The notes: generated by a model from the sequence alone, not told the origin. Positions 1 to 8,657 are shown, counted from the stretch's first letter. The stretch: 56,209 bases of DNA from Bacteroidia bacterium (GCA_025454955.1 JALONL010000030.1:1-56209); one strand, 5' to 3'. Made by a program: numbers and translations.

Positions 1-75
1 ACATCAATAACTACACACGTTTTGGGGCGAACGGCTAAACAGATACACTATATAACGAGGGTAATTTGAAAAATG

Positions 76-108
76 ATACGCCGTAAAGTCTGCGGCGTAT
101 ATTTTTTT
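76..108 (+). terminator. Rho-independent terminator-like hairpin
   Basis: An 8-bp perfect stem (ATACGCCG at 76-83 with CGGCGTAT at 93-100), a 9-nt loop and a run of seven T at 102-108. It would end a plus-strand transcript that enters from the left, outside the window. Confidence 0.65.
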
Positions 109-516
109 GATAAGTGGTGTAAGCAACTGTATTACCGGGATGTCACGGGGGCAGTCACGGCAAAGCACATGAATGAGTTTGACTGAATTTTGAACGAGTT
201 CTGAATGAGTTCTAAGCTACTTTGTCTGTTTTGTGAATGAATTTTGAACGAGTTTGATTTTGTACTGAGATGTCACGGGACAGGATGTGACGGTAAAGCA
301 ATGTGCTTAAAAAAACAACAATTCTTTACGCCAGTATTTACAGGCATTGCCGGGGTTATCGCAAAGCAAATGCAGGGATTATTTGGTGTGAAAACGAGAG
401 CGTGACAACAAACGGTCACGATTTTCGTTTTTCTGCATTTTTTGCCGTGACATCCCGTAACGTTGGGGGCAATAAGTGGTTGTAACGTAGTGGTGTGTGG
501 GACTGTTTTTGCATGA

Positions 517-600
517 AAAAAACCGGAATGCAACGGGCGGGCTGCATTCCGGCTCATGTAAGTTAAGCATGGGGAAATTCTTAACTGCTGAACACCCTGT
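517..600. repeat. 84-bp two-hairpin repeat, copy 1
   Basis: This matches 3211-3294 at 81 of 84 positions. It holds two inverted repeats: CCGGAATGCA/TGCATTCCGG (523-532 with 543-552) and AGTTAAG/CTTAACT (561-567 with 580-586). On the minus strand the first hairpin is followed by at least six T, so it would work as an intrinsic terminator there. It could be a REP-like dispersed repeat, or a small minus-strand RNA made of one hairpin plus a terminator. Homology stops sharply at both ends, so it is a discrete unit. Confidence 0.8.
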
Positions 601-740
601 TTTTGAAATAAGTGAAATCAGTTACATGTAGTAGAAAAAGAGGCTGATTAATCGCAGATTTGTGCTGCATATTTGATGATTAGTAACAACATAAAGCATG
701 AAAGTTATTTTATAATTTTTATTTTTACAAATAAACAACA

Positions 741-1613
741 ATGATACACACGCCTGAAATATCATCTATAATTATTCGTAAACTGAAAATCAACTCTCAA
801 GTTGTTTATTCATATCCAGACCCTAACGATCCACTAAAAAAGTACATAAAATCCGAGACACTATACAAAAAAAATGGCCTTATTGCAGAATATAAAAAGT
901 ATAGTCAAGGAAAAATAATTGTGTGGAATAAATACACTTATGATAAAAGCAAAAAATTAATTGCTAAAGAAGAGTTATCTACCGCTATTTGGGCTAATTC
1001 TATCAAAAATGCCCGGTGGTCAAAAACTCAATATAGTTATGATGAATCAGGTAATTTAATTATCCCTTCTTACGACCCAATAATCACTAAAGATGAGTTA
1101 GGCAGAACAGTTGAAACGGTTTATTACGGCAATGGCAATTTAAACAGTATTACTGTAAAGGACGAAGATAAAAGGATGAGCATGAAAATTTTCAAATCAA
1201 ATTTTCTTCACAATGAAATTGAGTACTCGAAAAGCGGAAAAATCTTACAAAACACGACGTATGAATACAATAGTTTTGCGATAAATAAAAGATTAATAAA
1301 TACATTTGATAATGAAGACAATTTAGTTCGTGAAATTGAGCAAGATGAAAAAGGTGAAATTGTTTTTGACCGAATTTATTTGTATGATAAAAAAAACAAT
1401 CTAATTGAATCCAAAGAGTTATATAGGCGTTACTTTTCCAAACTTTCAGAAGAAGAAGAGAAATTACTTATTAGCGGAAAAGCAAAAGAGAATGGCTATA
1501 AGAGCCTATATACTTATGACGATCATCAGCTACTAATAAAACATGAGTTATATATGCTGGGCAAACTTGTAATGACTTATAAATTCACATACGCTGGGGG
1601 TATTAATGAGTGA
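741..1613 (+). CDS. YD-repeat-like protein, first gene of an AT-rich cassette
   Basis: A 290-residue protein without signal peptide or membrane segment, so probably cytoplasmic. It is built of beta-strand-like repeats with a Y-x-Y-D core followed by L-I, seen near residues 65, 98, 213 and 257. This resembles YD/RHS and MORN-type (YwqK-like) repeats, but it is far too short to be an RHS toxin and has no toxin tip. Its stop overlaps the start of the nuclease-like gene by 8 bp, so the two are surely co-translated. Codon use is much more AT-rich than in the surrounding chromosome, which suggests horizontal transfer. The function is unknown. Being the upstream partner of a putative nuclease, it could be an immunity or regulatory subunit; that is inference from gene order only. 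Confidence 0.7.
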   Translation: MIHTPEISSIIIRKLKINSQVVYSYPDPNDPLKKYIKSETLYKKNGLIAEYKKYSQGKIIVWNKYTYDKSKKLIAKEELSTAIWANSIKNARWSKTQYSYDESGNLIIPSYDPIITKDELGRTVETVYYGNGNLNSITVKDEDKRMSMKIFKSNFLHNEIEYSKSGKILQNTTYEYNSFAINKRLINTFDNEDNLVREIEQDEKGEIVFDRIYLYDKKNNLIESKELYRRYFSKLSEEEEKLLISGKAKENGYKSLYTYDDHQLLIKHELYMLGKLVMTYKFTYAGGINE

Positions 1614-3036
1614 TGATTTTTGCTATATCAGGAATCGTATATCGGAATATAGAAAAGCCGATTTATTGCATTTTTCATTTCAAGTATTAGAAAAATATCA
1701 ACAGAATAAGACTTTCCCAATTTGGTATGTTTTCACAATCATAAAATGGACTTTGCTATACGGTGAAAAAACATATCCATATAAGGCACTCGACGCAGAC
1801 CGATTTGCTAAATTATTCAAGTTGGTTTCGGATTTTAATACAGATCATGCCGGGAAGTATTTTAGGGATAAAAACAAGATATTAAAGGGGTTTCAGATAC
1901 TCGCATACCAACAGTTTTATTTACAAAATACACTGCACTCAGTCAACCTTCAAATGCAATTTATTTTATATATAAAACTAAGTAACGATAAAAATCAGGT
2001 AGAAGAAAGTTTTAGAAACATTACAGGTCTATCGGTAAAGTCTTTCCTTCGCATTCTGAAATTATTTTATTGTATAATTAATATCAATGAATTTTATCCA
2101 GAGAGAAAGTTTTACGGCTACTTCGATGAAGATGCTTTACAATCAATTTCCGATTTAACTAACGGATATGAACTAAAAAAATTTATTCATCTACTAACTT
2201 TCGATCAGGAAACAGCTACCTCATTGGCTTTACAGTATAAGTATCAAATAAAGCAGGTCGATTTGCAATCAATGGAATACACGTTTATGACACTACTTCC
2301 TTTTAGGCTGGCAGGAAAAAGTCTAAGGCTAATACACGAGAGTTTATTTAACTATTCGGGAAAATATTTTATCTATGACTTTTTAAAATCAAATGATGAG
2401 CAATTCACAACTGAATTTGGGAAAAGACTTGAAAAGTATGTTAGGTTAGGTTTAGAGGAAATATATGTGAAGTATAAAACCGAATCTCAATTAAAAAAAA
2501 TACTTCCGAATAATTCGTCATTGGTAGATTACTTCATTGAAAACGAGAATATTTTTATCGAATGCAAGGCATCTGAAATACAGGCACACGTTGCAATAAA
2601 TCCCGAAGATGATGTAATTTATCAAGGTTTAAAGAAAACCTTTATAAAGGCATATTTCAGCCAGCTTGCGCCGGTAGCAAAAAAGATCAGCCCTGAAAAC
2701 GAAAATTGGGGAATTATTCTAACATATAAGGAATATTTTGGTGGTGATTTCCCTGATTTATTTGAAATTGGTAATAAGTACAATGAAGATATTAGTAATG
2801 TGAAATTTCTACCTCCAGAAAATGTATTCATAATTGATTTAGAATCGTGGGACAGGTTGATAGCTATAATTAAGAAGGAAGGAATAACTCTAAAAAATAT
2901 TTTAATGAAGATAAAAGCGGCAAATACAGACCCAGCAACAAAAAAACTTCTTATAAGACAGCATTTAGAGGATTATAAAATTGAGTTTCTTGAATTAACC
3001 TATCTCAAAGAGGCTGGTCAACGGCTGGTTGAGTGA
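1606..3036 (+). CDS. Putative PD-(D/E)XK nuclease, second gene of the cassette
   Basis: A 476-residue protein. Residues 1-265 are rich in aromatic and helix-forming residues and match no family I recognise. Residues 270-345 look like the restriction-endonuclease fold: a helix with G272 and E276, then D308 followed by a hydrophobic strand ending in E319-C-K321, the D...E-x-K catalytic signature. Residues 400-476 are again unassigned. The start lies inside the end of the preceding gene (ATGAGTGATGA), with a G-rich ribosome-binding-like stretch five bases upstream. The gene is as AT-rich as its partner, and the pair sits between two copies of an 84-bp repeat. It may be the effector of a defence, toxin-antitoxin or conflict module, but the sequence alone does not prove nuclease activity. 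Confidence 0.7.
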   Translation: MSDDFCYIRNRISEYRKADLLHFSFQVLEKYQQNKTFPIWYVFTIIKWTLLYGEKTYPYKALDADRFAKLFKLVSDFNTDHAGKYFRDKNKILKGFQILAYQQFYLQNTLHSVNLQMQFILYIKLSNDKNQVEESFRNITGLSVKSFLRILKLFYCIININEFYPERKFYGYFDEDALQSISDLTNGYELKKFIHLLTFDQETATSLALQYKYQIKQVDLQSMEYTFMTLLPFRLAGKSLRLIHESLFNYSGKYFIYDFLKSNDEQFTTEFGKRLEKYVRLGLEEIYVKYKTESQLKKILPNNSSLVDYFIENENIFIECKASEIQAHVAINPEDDVIYQGLKKTFIKAYFSQLAPVAKKISPENENWGIILTYKEYFGGDFPDLFEIGNKYNEDISNVKFLPPENVFIIDLESWDRLIAIIKKEGITLKNILMKIKAANTDPATKKLLIRQHLEDYKIEFLELTYLKEAGQRLVE

Positions 3037-3210
3037 TAATACAATATCTCAATTTAAAATAGAACTAAGAAGTATTTATCGCATTATCAAGAATGCAAAG
3101 TTTAAGTTATCTATGCTTAATTAGTGTTATTCAACCCAATTCATTCTTTAATCATTACAACTCGTTATAATAGTTGATTTTACGAGTTACTTTGCTTTAT
3201 TAACTACCGT

Positions 3211-3294
3211 AAAAAACCGGAATGCAACGGGCGGGCTGCATTCCGGATCATGTGAGTTAAGCATGGGGAAATACTTAACTGCTGAACACCCTGT
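3211..3294. repeat. 84-bp two-hairpin repeat, copy 2
   Basis: Same unit as 517-600 with three substitutions, all outside the stems. Both inverted repeats are intact (3217-3226 with 3237-3246; 3255-3261 with 3274-3280), and six A on the left give a T-tract on the minus strand. Together the two copies bracket the YD-repeat/nuclease gene pair in direct orientation. Confidence 0.8.
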
Positions 3295-3688
3295 GTGTTT
3301 ATTCAGCGGGGCAAATATCGGTGCTGCGTCGCTAACAACCAAACCGGGTAAATAATCGGCCTCAAATTGGGGCTTTTTTTGCGCGGTATGGGCTTGATTA
3401 ACACTTTCAGGGGGGGTAAGCTCCCAAATGGCCAGGAAAGCCCTTAAAATCCGCAATATTGGGCAGAGGCGGAGTTTCAGGGAAAATTTGTACTTTTGTA
3501 ATAGTTCTTTTGATAAACTTGATTTCTCAAACAGGCCAAAAGTTATACGAAAGCAACAATAGCCTGAACTGAACTGAATCAAGTTGATCTACCGAACAGA
3601 GTAATTTGTTACCCGATTGTTACTCTAAAGACGGGAAACATTCTGCAAAAGCCTGATTTATCTAAGATTTTTTTGATTTTCATAAAGA

Positions 3689-3783
3689 CCTCGCAGGTCT
3701 TCGAAGACCTGCGAGGGGTATCAGTCCAGATTATTTTTCTGCCTGTGTGCGGAATTACTGCTAAAACTCAGCACCTGTTTAAA
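3689..3783. repeat. Palindromic dispersed repeat, copy 1 (left arm missing)
   Basis: It begins with a 28-bp perfect palindrome (3689-3716, centre CTTCGAAG) and continues for about 65 bases that match 34884-34949 with few differences. This copy lacks the left outer arm (CACACAGGCAG...) seen in the 34.8-kb copy. It is probably a REP- or MITE-like unit without coding capacity. Confidence 0.75.
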
Positions 3784-3901
3784 TCGGTTGTTGAAAATAA
3801 TAACAAGGCAACCGAACAGATAAACGAAACAGCTTGGGTAACACGTTGGGACAATTTTATACCGACTTTTTTCACACCTACAGGTATTGTAAATTACTTC
3901 C

Positions 3902-4678
3902 ATGAAAAAAAATATACTCCTTTTAATCGTTGCTGTATTTCTCTCTGCTTTCTCGTATTCGCAGATACAGGTTTTAAAAGATTTTGACTTCAATAGCGGA
4001 GGCTATTACCTGCTGGGGACTTACAGCGAAAGTGATAAAAACGGTCTTCGGGATACATTAGGTGAATTTTATACCGACAGTATTCCGTTATTAAACCAGT
4101 TTAAACAGGAATGGATTTTCAGCACACCCGGAGAAAGATATTCCTGCGGCTATCATTACCGGATTTATATCTGCAAAAATAAAGCAGTGCTAAAGACAAT
4201 CTGGATAAATCTTAACTGCAATGAATTGGTTTGCGATGGAAGATACTTTTATTTCAACTCTGATAAACTTCGGACATTTAAAGGCAAACTAAAAAAACTA
4301 AAAACAGTTTACGAAGACTTCAAGACTATTGAAGAAGCCCGCCACAAACGAAAAGAAATTCTTAACCACCCTAAACTGATTTGTACCCCATATAAACCGT
4401 GGATAGATTATGAAGGAGAATTTTGGTTTACCTATACTTACCCAAATCCTAAAACAGATTACCTGCCCGGTGCGAAAGTATTTCTTGATAAGCTAACTGC
4501 CGAATTAAAAAATAGTTACCCCGATGAGCCATTTATTCTGGACGACATGGGTGGTTCACTCACTGAAAAATTTGTGCACGTATATTGTAATAAATCACTT
4601 TCAGAAAAATTTTCACTTTACCCACGGGAAGGATGGAGTGATTTAAAACCTGACCTTATCAGTTACTGGATTCCCTGA
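3902..4678 (+). CDS. Hypothetical secreted protein
   Basis: A 258-residue protein starting with a typical Sec signal peptide (MKKNILLLIVAVFLSAFSYS, cleavage likely before Q21). The mature part is rich in aromatic residues, has scattered cysteines (an N-C-N-E-L-V-C segment among them) and no C-terminal sorting domain. I recognise no family. Base composition is lower in GC than the genes to its right, so it may belong to the same accessory segment as the cassette upstream. It converges on the TPM operon with only 25 bases between the stop codons. Probably periplasmic. Confidence 0.75.
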   Translation: MKKNILLLIVAVFLSAFSYSQIQVLKDFDFNSGGYYLLGTYSESDKNGLRDTLGEFYTDSIPLLNQFKQEWIFSTPGERYSCGYHYRIYICKNKAVLKTIWINLNCNELVCDGRYFYFNSDKLRTFKGKLKKLKTVYEDFKTIEEARHKRKEILNHPKLICTPYKPWIDYEGEFWFTYTYPNPKTDYLPGAKVFLDKLTAELKNSYPDEPFILDDMGGSLTEKFVHVYCNKSLSEKFSLYPREGWSDLKPDLISYWIP

Positions 4679-4703
4679 AATTAATACCACATAAAAGAGG
4701 CCT

Positions 4704-5516
4704 CTACCACTTCCCCCCCGAGCCCCCGCCCCCAAAACTCCCTCCACCAAATCCACCAAAACCGCCTCCTCCACCGCCGCCGCCCCAGCCGCCGCCGCCG
4801 CCACCTCCCCAGCCACCAAATCCGCCAAATCCTCCCCAGCCGCCACGACCGCCAAACGTTCTTCCGCCGCCACCGCCGCCTTTCATTACAAACACAAAAA
4901 CAAACAGCACAGCCACCAGTATGGAAATAACAGAAGACCAACTGGTTTTCTTTTTACGCTTTACAGCGGCATCCGCATCATTAAATGCGTCGCGGGCCAT
5001 TTGCATAATTACGTTGGTGGCTTCGTCCAGCGCGCCGTAGTAGTCGCCGTTGCCGAGGCGGGGAATAAGAATATCGTTTACAATATGGCTGTTGCGTGTG
5101 GCGTTGATTTTCGGGTGAAGTCCTTCGCCTACTGCCACAAATACATCGCGCTGTCGTTTTCCGCCGGTGGGCTTAATCAGAATCACCACGCCGTTGTCGA
5201 AGCCCTTGGTGCCTACACCCCACTTTTCGCCAATGTAGGTGGCATATTCCCAGGCTGCATAGCCTGCAAGGTCATCCACAATTACAATGGTAATTTGGTT
5301 GGAAGTCTGATCGTTGAACTCCAGCAGCTTTTTTTCTAACGCTACGGTTTCGGAGGCTGTGAGGAAATCGGGGAATTCTTTCGAGAGATTATTGACCAGC
5401 CTCGGCGGATTGGGTGCATCGGGAATGCCTTTGTAGCGGTCGGTCTGCGCAGGTAAACTTAGCTGGCCGAATACGCATCCGATCAGGAACAGAAATCTAT
5501 ACAGCCACTTGCTCAT
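4704..5516 (-). CDS. TPM domain membrane protein with Gly-rich tail (YgcG-like)
   Basis: A 270-residue protein: signal peptide (about residues 1-24), a TPM_phosphatase domain (about 45-175, including the ITIVIVDDLAGY strand region typical of the family), a basic stretch KRKKKTSW, one membrane helix (about 193-211) and an extreme glycine/tryptophan/phenylalanine-rich tail to the end. This is the YgcG/Psb32 arrangement: the TPM domain outside the inner membrane, anchored by the helix. It overlaps the second TPM gene by 4 bp (ATGA) and follows lemA, the conserved LemA-TPM-TPM operon of Bacteroidota. The exact role of the family is unsettled; a link to membrane or envelope stress has been proposed. 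Confidence 0.9.
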   Translation of the reverse strand: MSKWLYRFLFLIGCVFGQLSLPAQTDRYKGIPDAPNPPRLVNNLSKEFPDFLTASETVALEKKLLEFNDQTSNQITIVIVDDLAGYAAWEYATYIGEKWGVGTKGFDNGVVILIKPTGGKRQRDVFVAVGEGLHPKINATRNSHIVNDILIPRLGNGDYYGALDEATNVIMQMARDAFNDADAAVKRKKKTSWSSVISILVAVLFVFVFVMKGGGGGGRTFGGRGGWGGFGGFGGWGGGGGGGWGGGGGGGGFGGFGGGSFGGGGSGGKW

Positions 5517-5950
5517 CCGAAACTGATTTCATTGGGAAGTTCATCGGGATTGTTGTGCGAACCCGGAAAATGTTTGGCCAATTGAGTGCCGCAATGGTTT
5601 ACGGCTTCCACCAATCCCTGCGTAAAACGTTTGGCGCGGAAATCCTCACGCAGCCGGTTCAGTGTTTCGTCCCAGAATCCTTCGGGAACAACCTTATTGA
5701 TGCCGCTGTCGCCGATGATGGCCATTTTATACGAACGCACGGCCACATAAATAAGCACACCGGTATGTGCAGTTGTTTTGTGCATGGCCAGGTTGCGAAA
5801 CACGCGGCGGGCTCTCCACTGCGGATCAAACCAGCACCAGTTTTCGACGTGTATGCGAATCTCGCCGCTCGTGCGCGATTCGGCACGGGCAATGGCATCT
5901 GTCAGTTGCACCAGTTCGGCATCGCTGAAAAGTTCTGTGGCGGCCGGCAT
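5513..5950 (-). CDS. Soluble TPM domain protein
   Basis: A 145-residue protein that is essentially one TPM_phosphatase domain without signal peptide or membrane helix. It shows the SGEIRIHVE strand, the GVLIYVAVRSYKMAIIGDSGI core and a C-terminal helix. Its start lies 3 bases from the lemA stop, and its stop overlaps the start of the membrane-anchored TPM gene, so the three genes form one transcription unit. It is a cytoplasmic counterpart of the anchored paralogue next to it. Confidence 0.88.
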   Translation of the reverse strand: MPAATELFSDAELVQLTDAIARAESRTSGEIRIHVENWCWFDPQWRARRVFRNLAMHKTTAHTGVLIYVAVRSYKMAIIGDSGINKVVPEGFWDETLNRLREDFRAKRFTQGLVEAVNHCGTQLAKHFPGSHNNPDELPNEISFG

Positions 5951-5953
5951 CGC

Positions 5954-6553
5954 TTATTTGGTTTCGAAATCTACTTTCGGGGCTTTCTCGGCTCCGGCAT
6001 CACTTTCGAAATAAGGCATGGTCTTGAATCCGAAAATACCGGCCCAGATATTGCCCGGAAATTTCTGCACACGGGTATTGTAACCGCCTGTAATTTCGTT
6101 GTAATCGGTGCGCGATTTCTTAATCATATTTTCGGTTTCAGAAATTTCGGCACGCAACTCGGTGAATCCCGAATTTGTTTTCAGATCGGGATATTGCTCC
6201 ACCACCACCATTAAACGGGCCAGTGCTGAAGACACATTTCCCTGTGCTTCCTGAAACTGTTTCATGGAGGCTTCGTCAAGATTTTCGGGACTAACGGTAA
6301 CCTTGGTGGCATTGGCGCGGGCATTGATTACGGCTTCCAGCGTGGAACGCTCAAAATCGGCCTGACCTTTTACGGTGGCTACCAGATTGGGGATTTTATC
6401 CAAACGCAACTGGTAGGCCGCTTCCACGTTCTGCCAGGTCTTGCGCACCTGCTCACGCGATTCAACCATACCATTATATGTGCTGCAGCCATTCATCCCA
6501 AAAATGGCCAGCAACAGGGCACCTGCAATCAGAATAATTGTTCCTTTGCTCAT
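5954..6553 (-). CDS. lemA: LemA family lipoprotein
   Basis: A 199-residue protein with an N-terminal hydrophobic segment ending in a lipobox-like G-M-N-G-C (Cys about residue 23), followed by the helical LemA domain. Typical LemA features include YNGMVESREQVRKTWQNVEA, the RLDKIPNLVATVKG segment and a C-terminal YNTRVQKFPGNIWA. It is likely anchored to a membrane and exposed to the periplasm. It is the first gene of the LemA-TPM-TPM operon. A TATCTTTA word about 30 bases upstream of the start (minus strand) may be the -7 box. The function of LemA is not firmly known. Confidence 0.9.
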   Translation of the reverse strand: MSKGTIILIAGALLLAIFGMNGCSTYNGMVESREQVRKTWQNVEAAYQLRLDKIPNLVATVKGQADFERSTLEAVINARANATKVTVSPENLDEASMKQFQEAQGNVSSALARLMVVVEQYPDLKTNSGFTELRAEISETENMIKKSRTDYNEITGGYNTRVQKFPGNIWAGIFGFKTMPYFESDAGAEKAPKVDFETK

Positions 6554-6767
6554 TGCTGTTGTTTTTATGTGTAGTCGTTTGAGATGTAAAGATATTGTAT
6601 AAACTCATGCGCAATCTGATTTCGGCGATTTACCCGCCACGGTTTGCAGTTTGTGAACAACGGGTGAAAAAATGGTCAAATTTCACTCTTTCATAAAATA
6701 AAAAGCCAACGCTATACGACGGAACCAATAAGAGCTAACTTTCAGCTTACATTCAAAACATCTACCC

Positions 6768-7706
6768 ATGCAAACCATCTTAGGCTCCGGCGGAGCAATA
6801 GGCTCCGAACTTGCCAAAGCGTTAACGGCCTACACAAGCGATATTCGATTGGTTTCGCGCAATCCTAAGAAAGTAAACAGCAGCGATTTGCTTTTTCCGG
6901 CCGATCTTACTGATCCTGCCCAGGTTTCGAAAGCCATTGAAGGCAGCAAAGTGTGCTATTTAACCGTGGGCTTTGATTATAACACCAAACTCTGGCAACA
7001 ACGCTGGCCCGAACTCATTAAACACGTTACGGCAGCCTGCATCGATCATAAAACCAAATTAGTGTTCTTTGACAATGTGTATGCCATTGGCGGCAACCAT
7101 GTAAAACACATCACCGAACAAAGCCCGATAAGCCCTTCGAGCAAAAAAGGCGAAGTGAGGGCATTTGTAGATAAACACATTCTCGAACAGGTGGAAAAAG
7201 GCAGGCTGGATGCCATCATTGCCCGCGCCCCCGATTTCTTCGGGCCGGTAAAAGACAAAAGCATACTGATGAATCTCATTTACGACAATTTCGCCAAAGG
7301 AAAAGCTGCACAATGGTTTTGCAATGCCGACGTAATTCACACCACAGGCTACACACCCGATCTGGCCAAAGGCACAGCCCTGCTGGGCAACAGCAGCGAA
7401 GCCTACAACCAGGTTTGGAATTTACCGGTTGACCAGTCGCCAATAACAGGCCGGCAATGGGCCGCCTTGTTTGCCGCCGAAATGAATGCCAAAAACAAAA
7501 TGCAGGTATTGCCAGCCTGGGGCCTGAAACTGCTGGGAATGTTTGTGCCCATTCTTGGCGAGATGTATGAAATGCGCTATCAGTATGATCGTGATTATGT
7601 GTTTGACAGCAAAAAGTTTACTAATAAGTTTGGCTACCAGCCCACCACCAATGCTGAGGCGGTAAAACAAACCATAAGCGCGCTGGCAGGCAGTAAAGCC
7701 GGGTAA
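6768..7706 (+). CDS. NAD(P)-binding epimerase/dehydratase-like protein
   Basis: A 312-residue extended SDR-type protein. The first residues hold the Rossmann dinucleotide motif G-S-G-G-A-I-G directly at the N-terminus, so the start is well placed. A segment VFFDNVYAIGG replaces the classical catalytic strand, and the C-terminal half (NLPVDQSPITGRQW, FGYQPTTNAEA) is like NAD-dependent epimerase/dehydratase proteins. The usual Y-x-x-x-K pair is not obvious, so it may be an atypical (NmrA-like) member with a regulatory or unknown substrate. It stands alone, divergent from lemA. Confidence 0.82.
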   Translation: MQTILGSGGAIGSELAKALTAYTSDIRLVSRNPKKVNSSDLLFPADLTDPAQVSKAIEGSKVCYLTVGFDYNTKLWQQRWPELIKHVTAACIDHKTKLVFFDNVYAIGGNHVKHITEQSPISPSSKKGEVRAFVDKHILEQVEKGRLDAIIARAPDFFGPVKDKSILMNLIYDNFAKGKAAQWFCNADVIHTTGYTPDLAKGTALLGNSSEAYNQVWNLPVDQSPITGRQWAALFAAEMNAKNKMQVLPAWGLKLLGMFVPILGEMYEMRYQYDRDYVFDSKKFTNKFGYQPTTNAEAVKQTISALAGSKAG

Positions 7707-7873
7707 ATTACATTATGCGTGTTGGCCCAACAATCATTATTGAAAAGCCTGTAATTGTAACTTTCATTCATTTGAAGGTGTAGTTTACTGCACTATTTCG
7801 ATAAATTCGCAGAAATTCATAAATGGAATAAAAGAGAATTCATTCCTCCTGTCAATTTCACGGTTTTAAATCT

Positions 7874-8533
7874 ATGAACAACATTCAGACCCTCTTTGAA
7901 AAATACGCAGGTATTGCTTTTGAAAAACAACTTGCCGTGGACGATACCATTGGCAATTCAAACTGGACTGTGAAAATTTCTGAGGGCTTAATTATGTTCG
8001 ACGGGGGTTATTCATTTCCCTTACAGGTACTCGGTACTTTCTCTCACTCCGCCCAAAACTGGCTCTGGGCCTGGGCCAATACTCAATCGGGACTTGATGA
8101 AAAAATAATTGAAAATGCCTTGCGGTTAAAAAAATACGGCGAGGAAAATGAAATTGATTTACTCACTCAGCCAAATTTTGATTTCACTGAATCTGAATTG
8201 CATCGTTTTGGAATAATTGCCACCGGCATGTGTAATGCCAGCGGCTATTACATTGCCGATTATGGAAGCGGAGCCATGCTGGCCACAATATATGGTGAAC
8301 TGCCGGCCACAAAGTCGCCGGAGGTGAATAACGAGAAGTTTACCATCCTTACCGCTTTTCCGCGGTTGATTGCCACGTTTGAACTCGACCATAAAAACAC
8401 GCTTACTCACTACCTCTCGGCCAAAGGATATTCGATTGAGAATGACGGAAATTTTCTTCGCGCAGGTAAAGGTTCGGAGACCATTACTGCGGAGTTTGAT
8501 GATCTGTCAAGACTCATCAATATTAAAGGATAA
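7874..8533 (+). CDS. DUF6882-like protein
   Basis: A 219-residue cytoplasmic protein. The stretch with PLQVLGTFSHSAQNWLWAWAN and a later GIIATGMCNASGYYIADYG looks like the DUF6882 family, small proteins of unknown function that are common in Bacteroidota. It has no signal peptide and no membrane segment. It stands alone between two unrelated genes. No catalytic motif is visible. Confidence 0.72.
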   Translation: MNNIQTLFEKYAGIAFEKQLAVDDTIGNSNWTVKISEGLIMFDGGYSFPLQVLGTFSHSAQNWLWAWANTQSGLDEKIIENALRLKKYGEENEIDLLTQPNFDFTESELHRFGIIATGMCNASGYYIADYGSGAMLATIYGELPATKSPEVNNEKFTILTAFPRLIATFELDHKNTLTHYLSAKGYSIENDGNFLRAGKGSETITAEFDDLSRLINIKG

Positions 8534-8633
8534 GCCGGGAATACAGGTAAATTTCACTTCACAGACATATTTTCGCACACCTGCTTTTCACGTTAATTAA
8601 CAGTAGGCAGTTTTTCGTTTTTCTATATTTGAG

Positions 8634-8641
8634 CATAACAC
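8634..8641 (+). promoter_or_regulatory. Bacteroidota -7 promoter box
   Basis: TATATTTG fits the TAnnTTTG consensus and lies 16 bases before the start of the secreted hydrolase gene. No convincing -33 TTTG is seen. Confidence 0.45.
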
Positions 8642-8657
8642 CATCACACTCCACACC

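Larger units (their letters stand above)
1..740. other. Non-coding stretch with hairpins and short repeats
   Basis: No convincing gene is seen; the short open frames here have no recognisable motif and overlap repeats. The stretch holds a terminator-like hairpin near 76-108, three scattered copies of a GATGTCACGG-type motif (about 134-166, 267-300, and inverted at 441-460), several GAACGAGTT/GAATGAGTT words between 170 and 260, and the first 84-bp two-hairpin repeat at 517-600. The last 140 bases before the gene at 741 are AT-rich and carry only a weak promoter-like word (CATATTTG near 668). Confidence 0.6.
3037..3901. other. Non-coding stretch with two kinds of dispersed repeat
   Basis: No gene is supported in these 865 bases. 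The 131-residue minus-strand frame at 3187-3582 runs through the repeat and shows no domain. The stretch contains 84-bp repeat copy 2 (3211-3294) and a palindromic element (3689-3783) that recurs near 34.9 kb. The 60 bases before the gene at 3902 show no clear promoter. Confidence 0.6.

Noticed and set aside
741..1613. The YD-repeat-like protein as an RHS or polymorphic toxin
   Set aside because: It is far too short, has no RHS core shell, no secretion signal and no C-terminal toxin domain.
3187..3582. A 131-codon minus-strand frame and a similar short one at 379-570 sharing the same C-terminal words
   Set aside because: The shared part is only the translation of the 84-bp repeat. No start signal or domain supports a protein, and the hairpins explain the conservation better.
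4643..4941. Two minus-strand frames rich in Ala/Val and in Arg/Trp across the glycine-rich region
   Set aside because: They are out-of-frame readings of the GGN-rich tail of the TPM protein.
5414..6214. A 266-codon plus-strand frame across the LemA/TPM operon
   Set aside because: It is antisense to three genes with clear family motifs and tight operon spacing, and has no domain of its own.
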